Of a DNA stretch of 6,929 nt, positions 1-4,970 are shown in pieces (positions within the stretch are counted from its first letter, which is position 1; each line of letters opens with the position of its first letter). This stretch comes from Candidatus Poribacteria bacterium (GTDB taxonomy: Bacteria > Abyssobacteria > SURF-5). A program made the position numbers and the translations under genes. Where the stretch lies: positions 1 to 6,929 of the forward strand of contig JACRIR010000225.1 in assembly GCA_016215705.1 (NCBI GenBank), written 5' to 3'. The notes beneath the pieces are model-generated. The model saw only the letters and a list, made by a program, of their open reading frames with translations. It made no database searches and was not told where the DNA came from.

Positions 1-10
1 AGCAAAAGAG

Positions 11-36
11 AGATTCTTCGCTTCGCTCAGAATGAC
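11..36. repeat. Dispersed short repeat, copy 1
   Basis: The segment starts AGATTCTTCGCTTCGCTCAG and ends AATGAC. A degenerate copy in the opposite orientation lies at 866-890 (GTCATTC, then GA, GGA and GATTC at matching places). I recall this motif as a widely dispersed intergenic repeat in many bacterial genomes. That is recollection, not a search result. It has no coding potential of its own. Confidence 0.5.
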
Positions 37-393
37 GGCAATGTACATGCTGCTTCTTTCGCAATTAACCCGTCGCAGGCGGGTCATGTGCTCCTAAGAA
101 AGAGGCGAAAGGGAGCGCGGGCGGGTTCGAGAATGCAGGCTGAGATTAAGGCAGCTTGCAGAAATATTGCGGGCTTGTGGGGCGGCATTTGAGGAAGAAG
201 TGGTTGAAGAGCCTCAAGCCGCCAATTCCTGCGCCACTGATTCGCGGGCGGTCCAGGGGATGGGTGCTCTGCGATGAGGCTGAGTGATTCTTGCTTGGAT
301 GGTGTAAAAGGGGGAGACACCGCTGAAAAAGGGTATGAAGCGACTCGGAAGTCAACAACTTCGCAGCTTATTTCCGAGCACGGTTTATCTTCT

Positions 394-476
394 CTACGGC
401 TTCGAGACTTTCATATCCTTTTCAATCCTTTTCGCGAGGGAGTCTATGTCGGTGGTCAGGTAGGGCTTGAGAAGAG
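394..476 (-). pseudogene. Possible C-terminal remnant of a lost gene
   Basis: On the minus strand the frame ending at a TAG (394-396) reads LLKPYLTTDIDSLAKRIE followed by KDMKVSKP. This resembles a real protein tail: it is charged, could form an amphipathic helix, and has no low complexity. Directly upstream on that strand (477-521) the frame enters the TGGAC array and becomes a serine/methionine-rich repeat translation, so no intact gene is present. The simplest reading is the 3' end of a gene whose body was lost or replaced by repeat expansion. It could equally be a chance frame of about 27 codons. I do not recognise the family. Confidence 0.2.
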
Positions 477-521
477 TGGACGAAGTGGACGACATGGACT
501 TCATGGACAGCATGGACGCAG
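477..521. repeat. TGGAC 9-nt tandem array 1
   Basis: Five consecutive 9-nt units begin at 477, 486, 495, 504 and 513. Each starts TGGAC and has a variable four-base tail (GAAG, GACA, TTCA, AGCA, GCAG). The period is a multiple of three, so the array stays open in several frames and creates spurious ORFs (for example repeated Met-Asp or Ser-Met). The same unit recurs at 636-691 and, more degenerate, at 3759-3785 and 3833-3850. Confidence 0.8.
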
Positions 522-570
522 TGACTCTTACGGAAGGCGAGAGGCGAAAGGGGGCCGCGCAAGGCGCGGG

Positions 571-598
571 GTTTCTGGTTTCTCGTTTCTGGTTTCTG
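571..598. repeat. 7-nt tandem repeat (GTTTCTG x4)
   Basis: Four 7-nt units start at 571, 578, 585 and 592 (GTTTCTG, GTTTCTC, GTTTCTG, GTTTCTG), and a further GTT continues the phase. Only one base departs from perfect repetition, which points to recent slippage or constraint. No gene overlaps it convincingly. Confidence 0.85.
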
Positions 599-635
599 GT
601 TAAGAGAGAAAGGAGAAACCGGATTTCGGGAAGGG

Positions 636-691
636 TGGACTTCATGGACGGAATGGACGCAGTGGACTCCTATGGACGCAGTGGACTCCTA
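636..691. repeat. TGGAC tandem array 2 with 19-nt higher-order unit
   Basis: Units beginning TGGAC start at 636, 645, 654, 663, 673 and 682. The last four form a higher-order 19-nt unit, TGGACGCAGTGGACTCCTA, present twice exactly (654-672 and 673-691). This shows duplication of a pair of units rather than of single 9-mers. The 10-nt member of each pair breaks the three-base phase, which argues against selection for an encoded peptide. Confidence 0.85.
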
Positions 692-812
692 TGGAAGGCG
701 AAAGGCGAGGGGGGCCATATGCTGAAATTCCGGGCCAGGACTCTCGAGTTGAGAAATACGTGTTTGGATCAATAAGAAACGGACAATTGGGGGAAGATTC
801 CCCTTGTAGGCC

Positions 813-855
813 GGGAAATGGGGGACACGATGGGGCATCATGTCCCCCATTTCCC
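813..855. repeat. 43-nt REP-like palindrome, copy A
   Basis: Two 21-nt arms (813-833 and 835-855) flank a single central base (834). Nineteen of 21 positions pair; the exceptions are 828/840 and 833/835 next to the centre. The arm core is GGGGACACGATG and its partner is GCATCATGTCCCC. Length and architecture are identical to the two perfect palindromes at 4874-4916 and 4971-5013, while the outer seven base pairs differ and remain paired. No T-run follows on either strand, so it is not a typical intrinsic terminator. By family knowledge it resembles REP elements mobilised by RAYT (Y1 transposase-like) enzymes, but no such gene is in the window. Confidence 0.85.
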
Positions 856-865
856 AAAGGCTTTT

Positions 866-890
866 GTCATTCCGACGGAGGCAGGGATTC
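866..890. repeat. Dispersed short repeat, copy 2 (inverted)
   Basis: The segment starts GTCATTCCGACGGAGGCAGG and ends GATTC. It is a degenerate match to the reverse complement of 11-36, lying just past the palindrome at 813-855. Only the flanks match well, so the relationship is tentative. Confidence 0.4.
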
Positions 891-998
891 AGTGAGGAGG
901 CGAAGGGCGAAAGAGCAAAGACGAAAGGGGTGTGCGCGGGAGCGTCGCCAAATCAATGGTACGTTATTTAGGCAGCGCAGTACTGGTTCCCTGGTTGA

Positions 999-1014
999 CC
1001 GCTTGAAAAAGCGG
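999..1014 (+). other. Small GAAA-capped hairpin
   Basis: CCGCTT (999-1004) pairs with AAGCGG (1009-1014) around a GAAA tetraloop. It lies about 45 nt upstream of the proposed dnaJ promoter. There is no following T-run, so it is not a typical terminator, and its role is unknown. A six-pair stem can occur by chance. Confidence 0.35.
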
Positions 1015-1059
1015 CCTTGTTCGGGTGCTGCGAGGGTCATTTAAGTCGTGCGCGCGGAT

Positions 1060-1089
1060 TCGACAAAGGGTGTGCGCCTATGCTATATT
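1060..1089 (+). promoter_or_regulatory. Sigma-70-type promoter for dnaJ leader
   Basis: TCGACA (1060-1065) matches the -35 consensus TTGACA at five of six bases. TATATT (1084-1089) matches TATAAT at five of six, and the spacer is 18 nt. A TG at 1081-1082 gives an extended -10 (TGC-TATATT). The start point would be near 1096, leaving a leader of about 175 nt before the dnaJ start codon. I see no sigma-32-like or CIRCE-type heat-shock element here. Confidence 0.55.
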
Positions 1090-1173
1090 TGGATAAAGGA
1101 GTTGTTCCTCAATCCCGTAGGCGACGATTTCTTCGAAGGCGCGGGGTAAGAAGAGCCCGAAGAAATTGTGCGG

Positions 1174-1263
1174 ATGAATTCGCACCTACAGGAGCATATG
1201 TCGGCTTGCCAAGTGGGGCAGATTATCTATACAGCCTTTTGCCCGCCATCGCCAGAGAGGTGA
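1174..1263 (+). CDS. Possible 29-residue leader ORF (weak)
   Basis: An ATG at 1174 opens a 29-codon frame reading [15 protein letters not shown] and then [14 protein letters not shown]. It stops at TGA 1261-1263, which is inside the dnaJ Shine-Dalgarno and 7 nt before the dnaJ TTG start. That arrangement would suit translational coupling. Against it, the ATG has no clear ribosome binding site, the inner ATG at 1198 has an AGGAG only three bases upstream, and the frame lies within the predicted leader stems. No family was recognised. The HxxxC spacing is faintly like zinc-finger anti-sigma domains, but the peptide is too short to support that. Confidence 0.15.
   Translation: MNSHLQEHMSACQVGQIIYTAFCPPSPER
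1257..1263 (+). promoter_or_regulatory. Ribosome binding site fixing the dnaJ TTG start
   Basis: GAGGTGA at 1257-1263 matches the 3' part of the consensus Shine-Dalgarno and lies seven bases before TTG at 1271. This, together with the J-domain beginning at the expected distance ([11 protein letters not shown]), decides the non-ATG start. Confidence 0.8.
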
Positions 1264-1270
1264 AACCGTC

Positions 1271-2413
1271 TTGCCGCCCAAGGACTACTATAAGACACTC
1301 GGTGTATCCAAGAGCGCTTCATCGGCAGAGATACGAAACGCTTACCGGAAACTGGCAAAGCAGCATCATCCCGACAGGAATCCGGGTAACAAATCGGCCG
1401 AAGAGAAATTCAAGCAGATACAGGAAGCCTATGATGTTCTTAGCGATGACGGCAAGAGGAAACAGTATGATCTGATGCGCGACGGAGGGTTCTTCGGCGC
1501 AGGGGCGGAAGGATTCGGGGGTTTCAGACCGCGGCCGGGCGGTGGCCCCGGGGCCGGGCCGGGTGGAGGCCAATTCAGGTACGAGGACTTATCCGGATTC
1601 GGCGACCTCGGGGATTTGTTCAGTTCCATTTTCGGATTTGGCGGCGGCGCCGGTCCACGCGGGGGCCGGGGTGTACATTTCGGCGCGATGAAGGGCGAGG
1701 ACACGAGCGCGGAAATAGAGATTCCGTTCGAGCAGGCTATTTCCGGCGGCAAGACCACATTTCAGATAACGCGCGAAGAAGACTGCTCTTATTGCGGAGG
1801 CGCGGGAACAGATCCGGCCTCGGGGACAAAGACGTGTCCGACATGCAATGGCCGCGGCAATGTGGCCACGAGCCAGGGGGCGTTTTCGATCAGCCGGCCG
1901 TGTCCCGGGTGCCTGGGCCGCGGGACGGTGGGCGGCAAGCCGTGCGCGCAGTGCGGCGGAAACGGTTCGGCTGCGCGCAGAAGCTCGATCTCGGTCAAGA
2001 TACCCGCCGGTGTGCGTGACGGCGCGAAAATACGAATCGCGGGACAAGGTCAGAAGGGCGCAGACGGCGGTCCGCCGGGGGACCTCATCCTGACGGTTCA
2101 CGTTCTCGAGCATTCGCGTTTCAAGCGCGAGGGCAGCGATATATTTGGCGAAGTCACCTTGAACCTTGCGCAGGCGGTGCTCGGGACGACTGTGAAGGTT
2201 GACACGATTGACGGTCCCGTGAATCTGCGTATTCCACCGGGAATTCAACCGGGGAAGAAACTGAGACTCAAGGGGAAGGGCGTCAAGAAGGTGACTGGCA
2301 CGGGCAGGGGTGACCATATCGTGCGGGTGAACATTCAGATTCCGGATTCATTGAGCGAATCGGAGAAGGAAGCGTTCGGGAAATTTGTGGAGGCGGCGAA
2401 GTTGAGCCGGTGA
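1271..2413 (+). CDS. dnaJ: Molecular chaperone DnaJ (type I Hsp40)
   Basis: This is a co-chaperone that delivers unfolded clients to DnaK and stimulates its ATPase; it is cytosolic. All type I domains are present in order. The J-domain (about 5-70) has DYYKTLGV and the essential HPD at 33-35. A glycine/phenylalanine-rich linker (about 72-133) contains a [11 protein letters not shown] segment. The zinc-binding region (about 172-232) has four complete CxxCxGxG repeats: [24 protein letters not shown] and CAQCGGNG. The two substrate-binding C-terminal beta domains (about 238-360) include GDLILTVHV and [20 protein letters not shown]. The 380 residues are close to the usual length (about 375-385). 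Translation starts at TTG with a good Shine-Dalgarno. dnaK and grpE are not adjacent, so it is a solitary locus; whether another dnaJ sits with them elsewhere cannot be seen. Expression probably comes from the promoter at 1060-1089 through a structured leader. Confidence 0.92.
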   Translation: MPPKDYYKTLGVSKSASSAEIRNAYRKLAKQHHPDRNPGNKSAEEKFKQIQEAYDVLSDDGKRKQYDLMRDGGFFGAGAEGFGGFRPRPGGGPGAGPGGGQFRYEDLSGFGDLGDLFSSIFGFGGGAGPRGGRGVHFGAMKGEDTSAEIEIPFEQAISGGKTTFQITREEDCSYCGGAGTDPASGTKTCPTCNGRGNVATSQGAFSISRPCPGCLGRGTVGGKPCAQCGGNGSAARRSSISVKIPAGVRDGAKIRIAGQGQKGADGGPPGDLILTVHVLEHSRFKREGSDIFGEVTLNLAQAVLGTTVKVDTIDGPVNLRIPPGIQPGKKLRLKGKGVKKVTGTGRGDHIVRVNIQIPDSLSESEKEAFGKFVEAAKLSR

Positions 2414-2476
2414 TTGGAAAAGGGGCCGACAGGCAATGATGAATGATGAATGCGGAATGGAACCGCCGATGAACTC

Positions 2477-2572
2477 AGCGCGGCGCAGCCGCAACCAAAA
2501 CCGAAGAAAAAAAAGAAACAGGCAATCCGCAGATTTCGCAGATTTGCCTAGCGCGGCGCAGCCGCAACCAAA
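2477..2572. repeat. 23-nt direct repeat pair
   Basis: An identical 23-nt segment, beginning AGCGCGGCGCAGCCGCAACC and ending AAA, occurs at 2477-2499 and again at 2550-2572, 73 nt apart. The sequence between the copies is A-rich and includes the first GATTT cluster. Exact identity suggests recent duplication or a mobile short element. It is not part of any gene. Confidence 0.9.
2528..2548. repeat. CGCAGATTT tandem pair
   Basis: CGCAGATTT occurs twice in tandem (2528-2536 and 2537-2545). GGCAA at 2521-2525 and TTGCC at 2544-2548 form a short inverted repeat around it. It is the first of four GATT-type clusters in this spacer. Confidence 0.7.
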
Positions 2573-2594
2573 CAAAAGAAAGAGCGTTGGGAAT

Positions 2595-2619
2595 CCCGCG
2601 AAGCGTGGGACTTCGCGGG
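2595..2619. repeat. CCCGCGAAG hairpin element, copy 1
   Basis: CCCGCGAAG (2595-2603) pairs perfectly with CTTCGCGGG (2611-2619) around a 7-nt loop. A related shorter element lies at 4571-4593, where AATCCCGCGA, GGGACTTCG and the same order recur. No T-run follows, so it is probably a dispersed repeat rather than a terminator. Confidence 0.7.
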
Positions 2620-2630
2620 GCTCAGCCTAC

Positions 2631-2657
2631 GGATTTCACTGATTTCACGGATTCGGG
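2631..2657. repeat. GATTTCAC repeat cluster
   Basis: GATTTCAC occurs at 2632-2639 and 2641-2648 and is followed by a diverged GGATTC unit at 2650-2655. The spacing of about 9 nt matches the other GATT clusters in this spacer. Confidence 0.7.
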
Positions 2658-2700
2658 GAGAAGAAGAAGAAGAAGAAACAAAAGAGGCATTCTTAGCCAC

Positions 2701-2726
2701 GGATTCACGCGGATTAACACGGATTT
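2701..2726. repeat. GGATT units at exact 10-nt spacing
   Basis: GGATT begins at 2701, 2711 and 2721 (GGATTCACGC, GGATTAACAC, GGATTTGGGA). The 10-nt period is close to one helical turn of DNA. There is no coding potential. Confidence 0.8.
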
Positions 2727-2870
2727 GGGAGAAAAAGAAAAGAGAATTGCGACAAGAATTCGTGATCCTGATATTGAGTAGTACAGATTCAGGGAAGAAG
2801 AAAGAAAAGCAAAAGAGTTAGATCGCGAATGACACGATTTTTGTGAATTACACGAATAAAGAAGTTCCCT

Positions 2871-2900
2871 GATTTAGACAGATTTACACAGATTTCAGGG
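2871..2900. repeat. GATTT units at exact 10-nt spacing
   Basis: GATTT begins at 2871, 2881 and 2891 (GATTTAGACA, GATTTACACA, GATTTCAGGG). The array is bracketed by TCCCTGA (2866-2872) and TCAGGGA (2895-2901), an inverted repeat that could form a stem around it. Confidence 0.8.
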
Positions 2901-3060
2901 AAAATAAGAAGAAATCACGACGGCGATTCAAGATTTCGAACATGAGTAGTACAGCGCAGAGAAGAGAAAATCACGAGGCAAAGTCAAGAATTTGACGGTG
3001 AGCAATTCAGTTAGACCTCTGCCGTGAACCGCTCGTATAAGGAGCAAGAAACACTAAGCT

Positions 3061-3714
3061 ATGCTGATTGATATGCTCGTTCTGTACATTATTCTTCTTT
3101 TCTCGTGTTGTGTCCATGAGGCGGCGCATGCGTGGACGGCCTACATGTGCGGGGACGACACCGCCAAACTTCAGGGTCGCATTACGCTGAATCCCATACC
3201 GCACATCGATCCGATCGGCACAATTGCGTTTCCGCTGCTAGCCATAGTGACCGGCACGATTTCGGGAGGCAGGTCGTTTCTGTTTGGGTGGGCGAAGCCG
3301 GTTCCCGTTAACCCGAACCGGTTCAATAATTATCGACGCGACGACATCATCGTTTCACTTTCCGGCATAGTAAGCAATCTTTTGCTCGCGCTCATTGCTG
3401 CGACGACGCTGAGGTCATGGTATGTGTTTGGCGGGTTTTTGTTTTCGAATTCTCTTGTGGATGTAATTCGCTACTTCATGTACATCAATGTCGTGCTGGG
3501 GGTATTCAATCTTGTGCCTATTCCGCCGCTCGACGGGTCCCGCGTGTTGTACCACTATCTCCCAATGCGCGCCGCGTGGCAGTTTCGGAAGCTGGAACAG
3601 TATGGCTTTGTTATACTTATAGCGTTTCTCTACACAGGCATTTTCAGTTCCATTATTTGGTTGCCGTTGCAGATTTTCGCCTATATTGCCGGACCGTTTG
3701 CGGGTTTCAGATAG
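3061..3714 (+). CDS. Membrane M50 (site-2 protease type) metalloprotease
   Basis: This is a small intramembrane zinc metalloprotease of the S2P/M50 class, which cleaves membrane-embedded substrates. Its substrate is unknown. The protein has 217 residues with about five to six hydrophobic segments (roughly 3-18, 52-68, 95-118, 134-155 and 181-212). The zinc motif HEAAH is at 19-23, directly after the first membrane segment. The second motif, NLVPIPPLDGSR (150-161), carries the aspartate (D158) expected as third metal ligand. GWAKPVPVNP (76-85) is typical of the short bacterial S2P-M50-like subfamily that lacks PDZ domains. An in-frame TAA just upstream (3055-3057) makes the first ATG the earliest possible start. 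However, the best Shine-Dalgarno, AAGGAG (3039-3044), lies 16 nt away, which is long; a start at Met5 (3073) would be further still. It stands alone between two repeat-filled spacers. Confidence 0.9.
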   Translation: MLIDMLVLYIILLFSCCVHEAAHAWTAYMCGDDTAKLQGRITLNPIPHIDPIGTIAFPLLAIVTGTISGGRSFLFGWAKPVPVNPNRFNNYRRDDIIVSLSGIVSNLLLALIAATTLRSWYVFGGFLFSNSLVDVIRYFMYINVVLGVFNLVPIPPLDGSRVLYHYLPMRAAWQFRKLEQYGFVILIAFLYTGIFSSIIWLPLQIFAYIAGPFAGFR

Positions 3715-4017
3715 GTAGTGTCGGTGTCGGAAGAGCAGGCCCCTGACTTCGGGACTCATGGACGACATGGACGGGATGGAGAGGATGGGGAAGGGGGATT
3801 TACTTCTTTTGTGGGGCCGAATTCATGCGGGATGGACAGGATGGAGTGTCCGTTTCAAATGAGCAGGCCCGATTTTGGGTGGGTGAATGTATCTGTCTCC
3901 ATCAAGGAATTCAGCGATTTCCCTCTGTGACAATATTTCAGGAAAGGGGAAGCGCGGCAAAAGAAGCTGTCTCAATCGAGAAATTAGGCAATTTGTTGCT
4001 GTGACTGCCTGAAGCTC
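3715..4017. other. Non-coding spacer with degenerate repeats
   Basis: No gene is supported. Besides the TGGAC units listed separately, an imperfect direct repeat of about 30 bp occurs twice, at about 3719-3753 and 3846-3878. Both copies start GTGTC and share the exact core GAGCAGGCCC (3733-3742 and 3861-3870). No terminator was found behind the protease gene. The right half (about 3880-4017) has no recognisable repeat. Confidence 0.6.
3759..3850. repeat. TGGAC array 3 (degenerate, two clusters)
   Basis: Units at 3759 (TGGACGACA), 3768 (TGGACGGGA) and 3777 (TGGAGAGGA), then at 3833 (TGGACAGGA) and 3842 (TGGAGTGTC), keep the 9-nt period of the arrays at 477-521 and 636-691. Finding the same unit about 3 kb away shows it is a dispersed element and not a single local slippage event. 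Confidence 0.7.
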
Positions 4018-4046
4018 TTTACATGAAATGAGGTTGGTGACATAAT
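4018..4046 (+). promoter_or_regulatory. Sigma-70-type promoter of the Rrf2 regulator
   Basis: TTTACA (4018-4023) and CATAAT (4041-4046) each match consensus at five of six bases and are separated by exactly 17 nt. The predicted start is near 4053, giving an untranslated region of about 50 nt. An imperfect inverted pair GTGAC/GTTAC (4038-4042 and 4054-4058) brackets the -10 and start region. It could be an autoregulatory operator, as is common for Rrf2 proteins, but it does not match the IscR type 1 consensus well enough to call. Confidence 0.6.
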
Positions 4047-4103
4047 TATTGGAGTTACGGGTCTTACGGGGATTGGCACATAGGGTCATAGAGGGACGGA
4101 AAG

Positions 4104-4553
4104 ATGCAGATAACTCGCGCTTCCGAATATGCGATTCGGGGAGTTCTCGATCTTTGCATGCAGCCGAAGGGGGCGGTATGTCTATTGAACGAGATTTCCG
4201 AGCGCCAGAATGTGCCCCCCAGTTTTCTGTCGAAGATATTCCAGAATCTGGCGAGGGCCGGTATCGTTAGTTCATCGCGTGGCACAGGCGGGGGATTCAC
4301 GCTGTTAAAGCCGCCGGAAGACATCAATCTTCTCGATGTGCTGGAGGCAATAGAGGGTCAGATCGAGATGAATGTTTGTCTTGGCAACGGTGATGTATGC
4401 GGGAACCGATCTGTCTGCCCGGTTCACGACGTATGGCGCGAGGCTCAGGATCAATTGTTTGCAACGCTGAGAAAGCAGAGTTTCGCTCAGCTTGCGGAAG
4501 CGAGCCGAAGACGGCGTGAAGAGGCGGCCAGGGAGCCACAGGCGAGCGACTAA
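4104..4553 (+). CDS. Rrf2-family Fe-S cluster transcriptional regulator
   Basis: This is a DNA-binding regulator of the Rrf2 family (IscR, NsrR, RsrR relatives); members sense iron-sulfur status, nitric oxide or redox state. The protein has 149 residues. The N-terminal winged helix (about 1-70) shows the family hallmarks: MQITRASEYAIRGVLDL at the start, the recognition helix around VPPSFLSKIFQNLARAGIV (37-55), and the wing SSRGTGGGFTLLKPPEDI (57-74). The dimerisation helix follows (INLLDVLEAIEG). The cluster ligands are C92, C99 and C105, with H108 nearby, spaced much as in IscR (92, 98, 104, 107). The charged C-terminal tail is unremarkable. AGGGA lies seven bases before the ATG. It is not next to isc, suf, nsr or hcp genes, so its targets and cofactor type cannot be told. 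It is probably monocistronic, from the promoter at 4018-4046 to the terminator at 4705-4739. Confidence 0.93.
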   Translation: MQITRASEYAIRGVLDLCMQPKGAVCLLNEISERQNVPPSFLSKIFQNLARAGIVSSSRGTGGGFTLLKPPEDINLLDVLEAIEGQIEMNVCLGNGDVCGNRSVCPVHDVWREAQDQLFATLRKQSFAQLAEASRRRREEAAREPQASD

Positions 4554-4570
4554 GGAGAGCGGAAAGGAAC

Positions 4571-4593
4571 AATCCCGCGAGGCGGGACTTCGG
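4571..4593. repeat. CCCGC hairpin element, copy 2
   Basis: TCCCGC (4573-4578) pairs with GCGGGA (4582-4587) around a three-base loop, followed by CTTCGG. Base order matches the element at 2591-2615 with a few bases deleted, so the two are probably copies of one dispersed repeat. Confidence 0.6.
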
Positions 4594-4704
4594 AAGCCTC
4601 AGGGCACAAGGCGAAAGGGAAAGAACTGAGAAGAAGATTTTTTTTGTTTCCAAGCTTCGCTTTTCTTCCTGAAATAGTGTATTGACAAACGGTTTTGAGA
4701 GGAT

Positions 4705-4739
4705 AGGGACAGACCCTTGAGAGGTTTGTCTCTTTTTTT
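4705..4739 (+). terminator. Intrinsic terminator downstream of the Rrf2 gene
   Basis: An 11-pair stem joins 4705-4715 (AGGGACAGACC) to 4723-4733 (GGTTTGTCTCT) with two G-U pairs and a 7-nt loop. It runs straight into seven consecutive T residues (4733-4739). It sits about 150 nt after the regulator's stop codon on the same strand. Upstream, GACAAAC (4684-4690) can pair with GTTTGTC (4724-4730), which would disrupt this stem. The two left arms look like a tandem duplication (GACAAACGGTTTTGAGAGG and GACAGACCCTTGAGAGG). Confidence 0.75.
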
Positions 4740-4794
4740 GTCCCTAAGAACTCATTTTCAAAAATACGATCATGTATCCTCGCAATCTTCGGAA

Positions 4795-4815
4795 GGGCGA
4801 CCCGCCGGGTCGCCC
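4795..4815. repeat. GGGCGACCC hairpin
   Basis: GGGCGACCCG (4795-4804) is the exact inverse of CGGGTCGCCC (4806-4815) around one central base, giving a 9-pair stem with a three-base loop. The flanking CCTACAG gives the form I recall as a common intergenic repeat in environmental bacteria. It is not followed by a T-run. Confidence 0.75.
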
Positions 4816-4873
4816 CTACAGAATACGTCACAGGATTCAGGAAACCGACTGCAAAAGACTAATGTCGGTTTTG

Positions 4874-4916
4874 CTTAATTCGGGGACACCATGCAGCATG
4901 GTGTCCCCGAATTAAG
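4874..4916. repeat. 43-nt REP-like palindrome, copy B (perfect)
   Basis: Two 21-nt arms (4874-4894 and 4896-4916) pair at all 21 positions around a single A (4895). The left arm begins CTTAATTC and continues GGGGACACCATGC. It shares the inner core with copies A and C, but the ninth core base is C here (paired with G), where A and C have G (paired with C in copy C). The outer arm differs too but still pairs. A partial right arm, GCATGGTGTCCC, is repeated just downstream at 4923-4934. Confidence 0.93.
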
Positions 4917-4970
4917 GGCTCTGCATGGTGTCCCACAGGAATCACGAAACGCGCTACCTAAGAAAGCGGT

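Larger units (their letters stand above)
1..1059. other. Gene-free repeat-rich spacer
   Basis: No reading frame on either strand in this kilobase has a recognisable domain, a good ribosome binding site and protein-like composition together. The open frames mostly run through short repeats and translate to low-complexity strings. What it holds is a series of dispersed short repeats, listed separately: an inverted pair of a degenerate 25-nt element, two TGGAC arrays, a 7-nt tandem repeat, and a 43-nt palindrome. There are also several purine-rich AGGCGAAAGG-type stretches (about 104-112, 535-551, 692-710 and 893-928). Two short stretches look faintly protein-like without being genes: the minus-strand tail at 394-476, and the plus-strand frame 98 to about 281, which lacks an early start codon. 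They may be decayed gene remnants. Confidence 0.75.
1096..1270 (+). promoter_or_regulatory. Structured 5' leader of dnaJ
   Basis: The leader can fold as a three-way junction. The closing stem pairs 1117-1121 (GTAGG) with 1185-1189 (CCTAC), extended past one mismatch by two more pairs. Arm two is a 12-pair stem, 1124-1135 with 1158-1169 (ACGATTTCTTCG with CGAAGAAATTGT, one G-U). Arm three is a small GCG/CGC hairpin at 1170-1183. Downstream, TGCC (1207-1210) pairs with GGCA (1217-1220), and an alternative GGGCA (1216-1220) with TGCCC (1240-1244) would compete with it. No known riboswitch signature was recognised. It could be a regulatory leader, a standalone small RNA, or simply a long untranslated region. 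Confidence 0.4.
2414..3060. other. Gene-free repeat-rich spacer
   Basis: There is no supportable gene on either strand; open frames here translate to Arg/Lys/Asn-rich low-complexity strings. The spacer is purine-rich on the plus strand. It contains four clusters of GATT-type units, a 23-nt direct repeat, a 9-pair hairpin and a GAA trinucleotide run (about 2659-2677). It also has an exact 12-nt repeat, TGAGTAGTACAG, at 2775-2786 and 2943-2954. No clear intrinsic terminator for dnaJ was found. A TTGACG at 2992-2997 has no credible -10 at a suitable distance, so the promoter of the downstream protease gene is not identified. Confidence 0.75.

Noticed and set aside
121-134. GGGTTCGAGA resembling a tRNA T-loop
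   Set aside because: The flanks do not pair as a T-stem, and no anticodon or acceptor arm can be assembled around it.
467-775. Frame encoding Met-Asp repeats
   Set aside because: It is the translation of the TGGAC tandem arrays and other short repeats; no ribosome binding site or domain.
1017-1475. A 152-residue plus-strand frame overlapping the dnaJ start
   Set aside because: It runs through the leader and into the J-domain in another frame, is Arg-rich, has no ribosome binding site and no recognisable family.
1589-2317. A 242-residue minus-strand frame across dnaJ
   Set aside because: It lies antisense to the clear DnaJ coding frame, is Arg/Ala-rich with no domain, and is explained by the codon composition of dnaJ.
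2587-2781. Small plus-strand frame in the GATT spacer
   Set aside because: Its translation follows the dispersed GATT and GAA repeats, with no start signal and no family resemblance.
2992-3041. TTGACG with TATAAG as a promoter for the protease gene
   Set aside because: The separation is about 38 nt, far from the 16-18 nt needed, and no better -10 lies at the right distance.
4638-4645. Eight-T run as a terminator just after the regulator gene
   Set aside because: No stable stem directly precedes it; the hairpin with T-run at 4705-4739 is far better.
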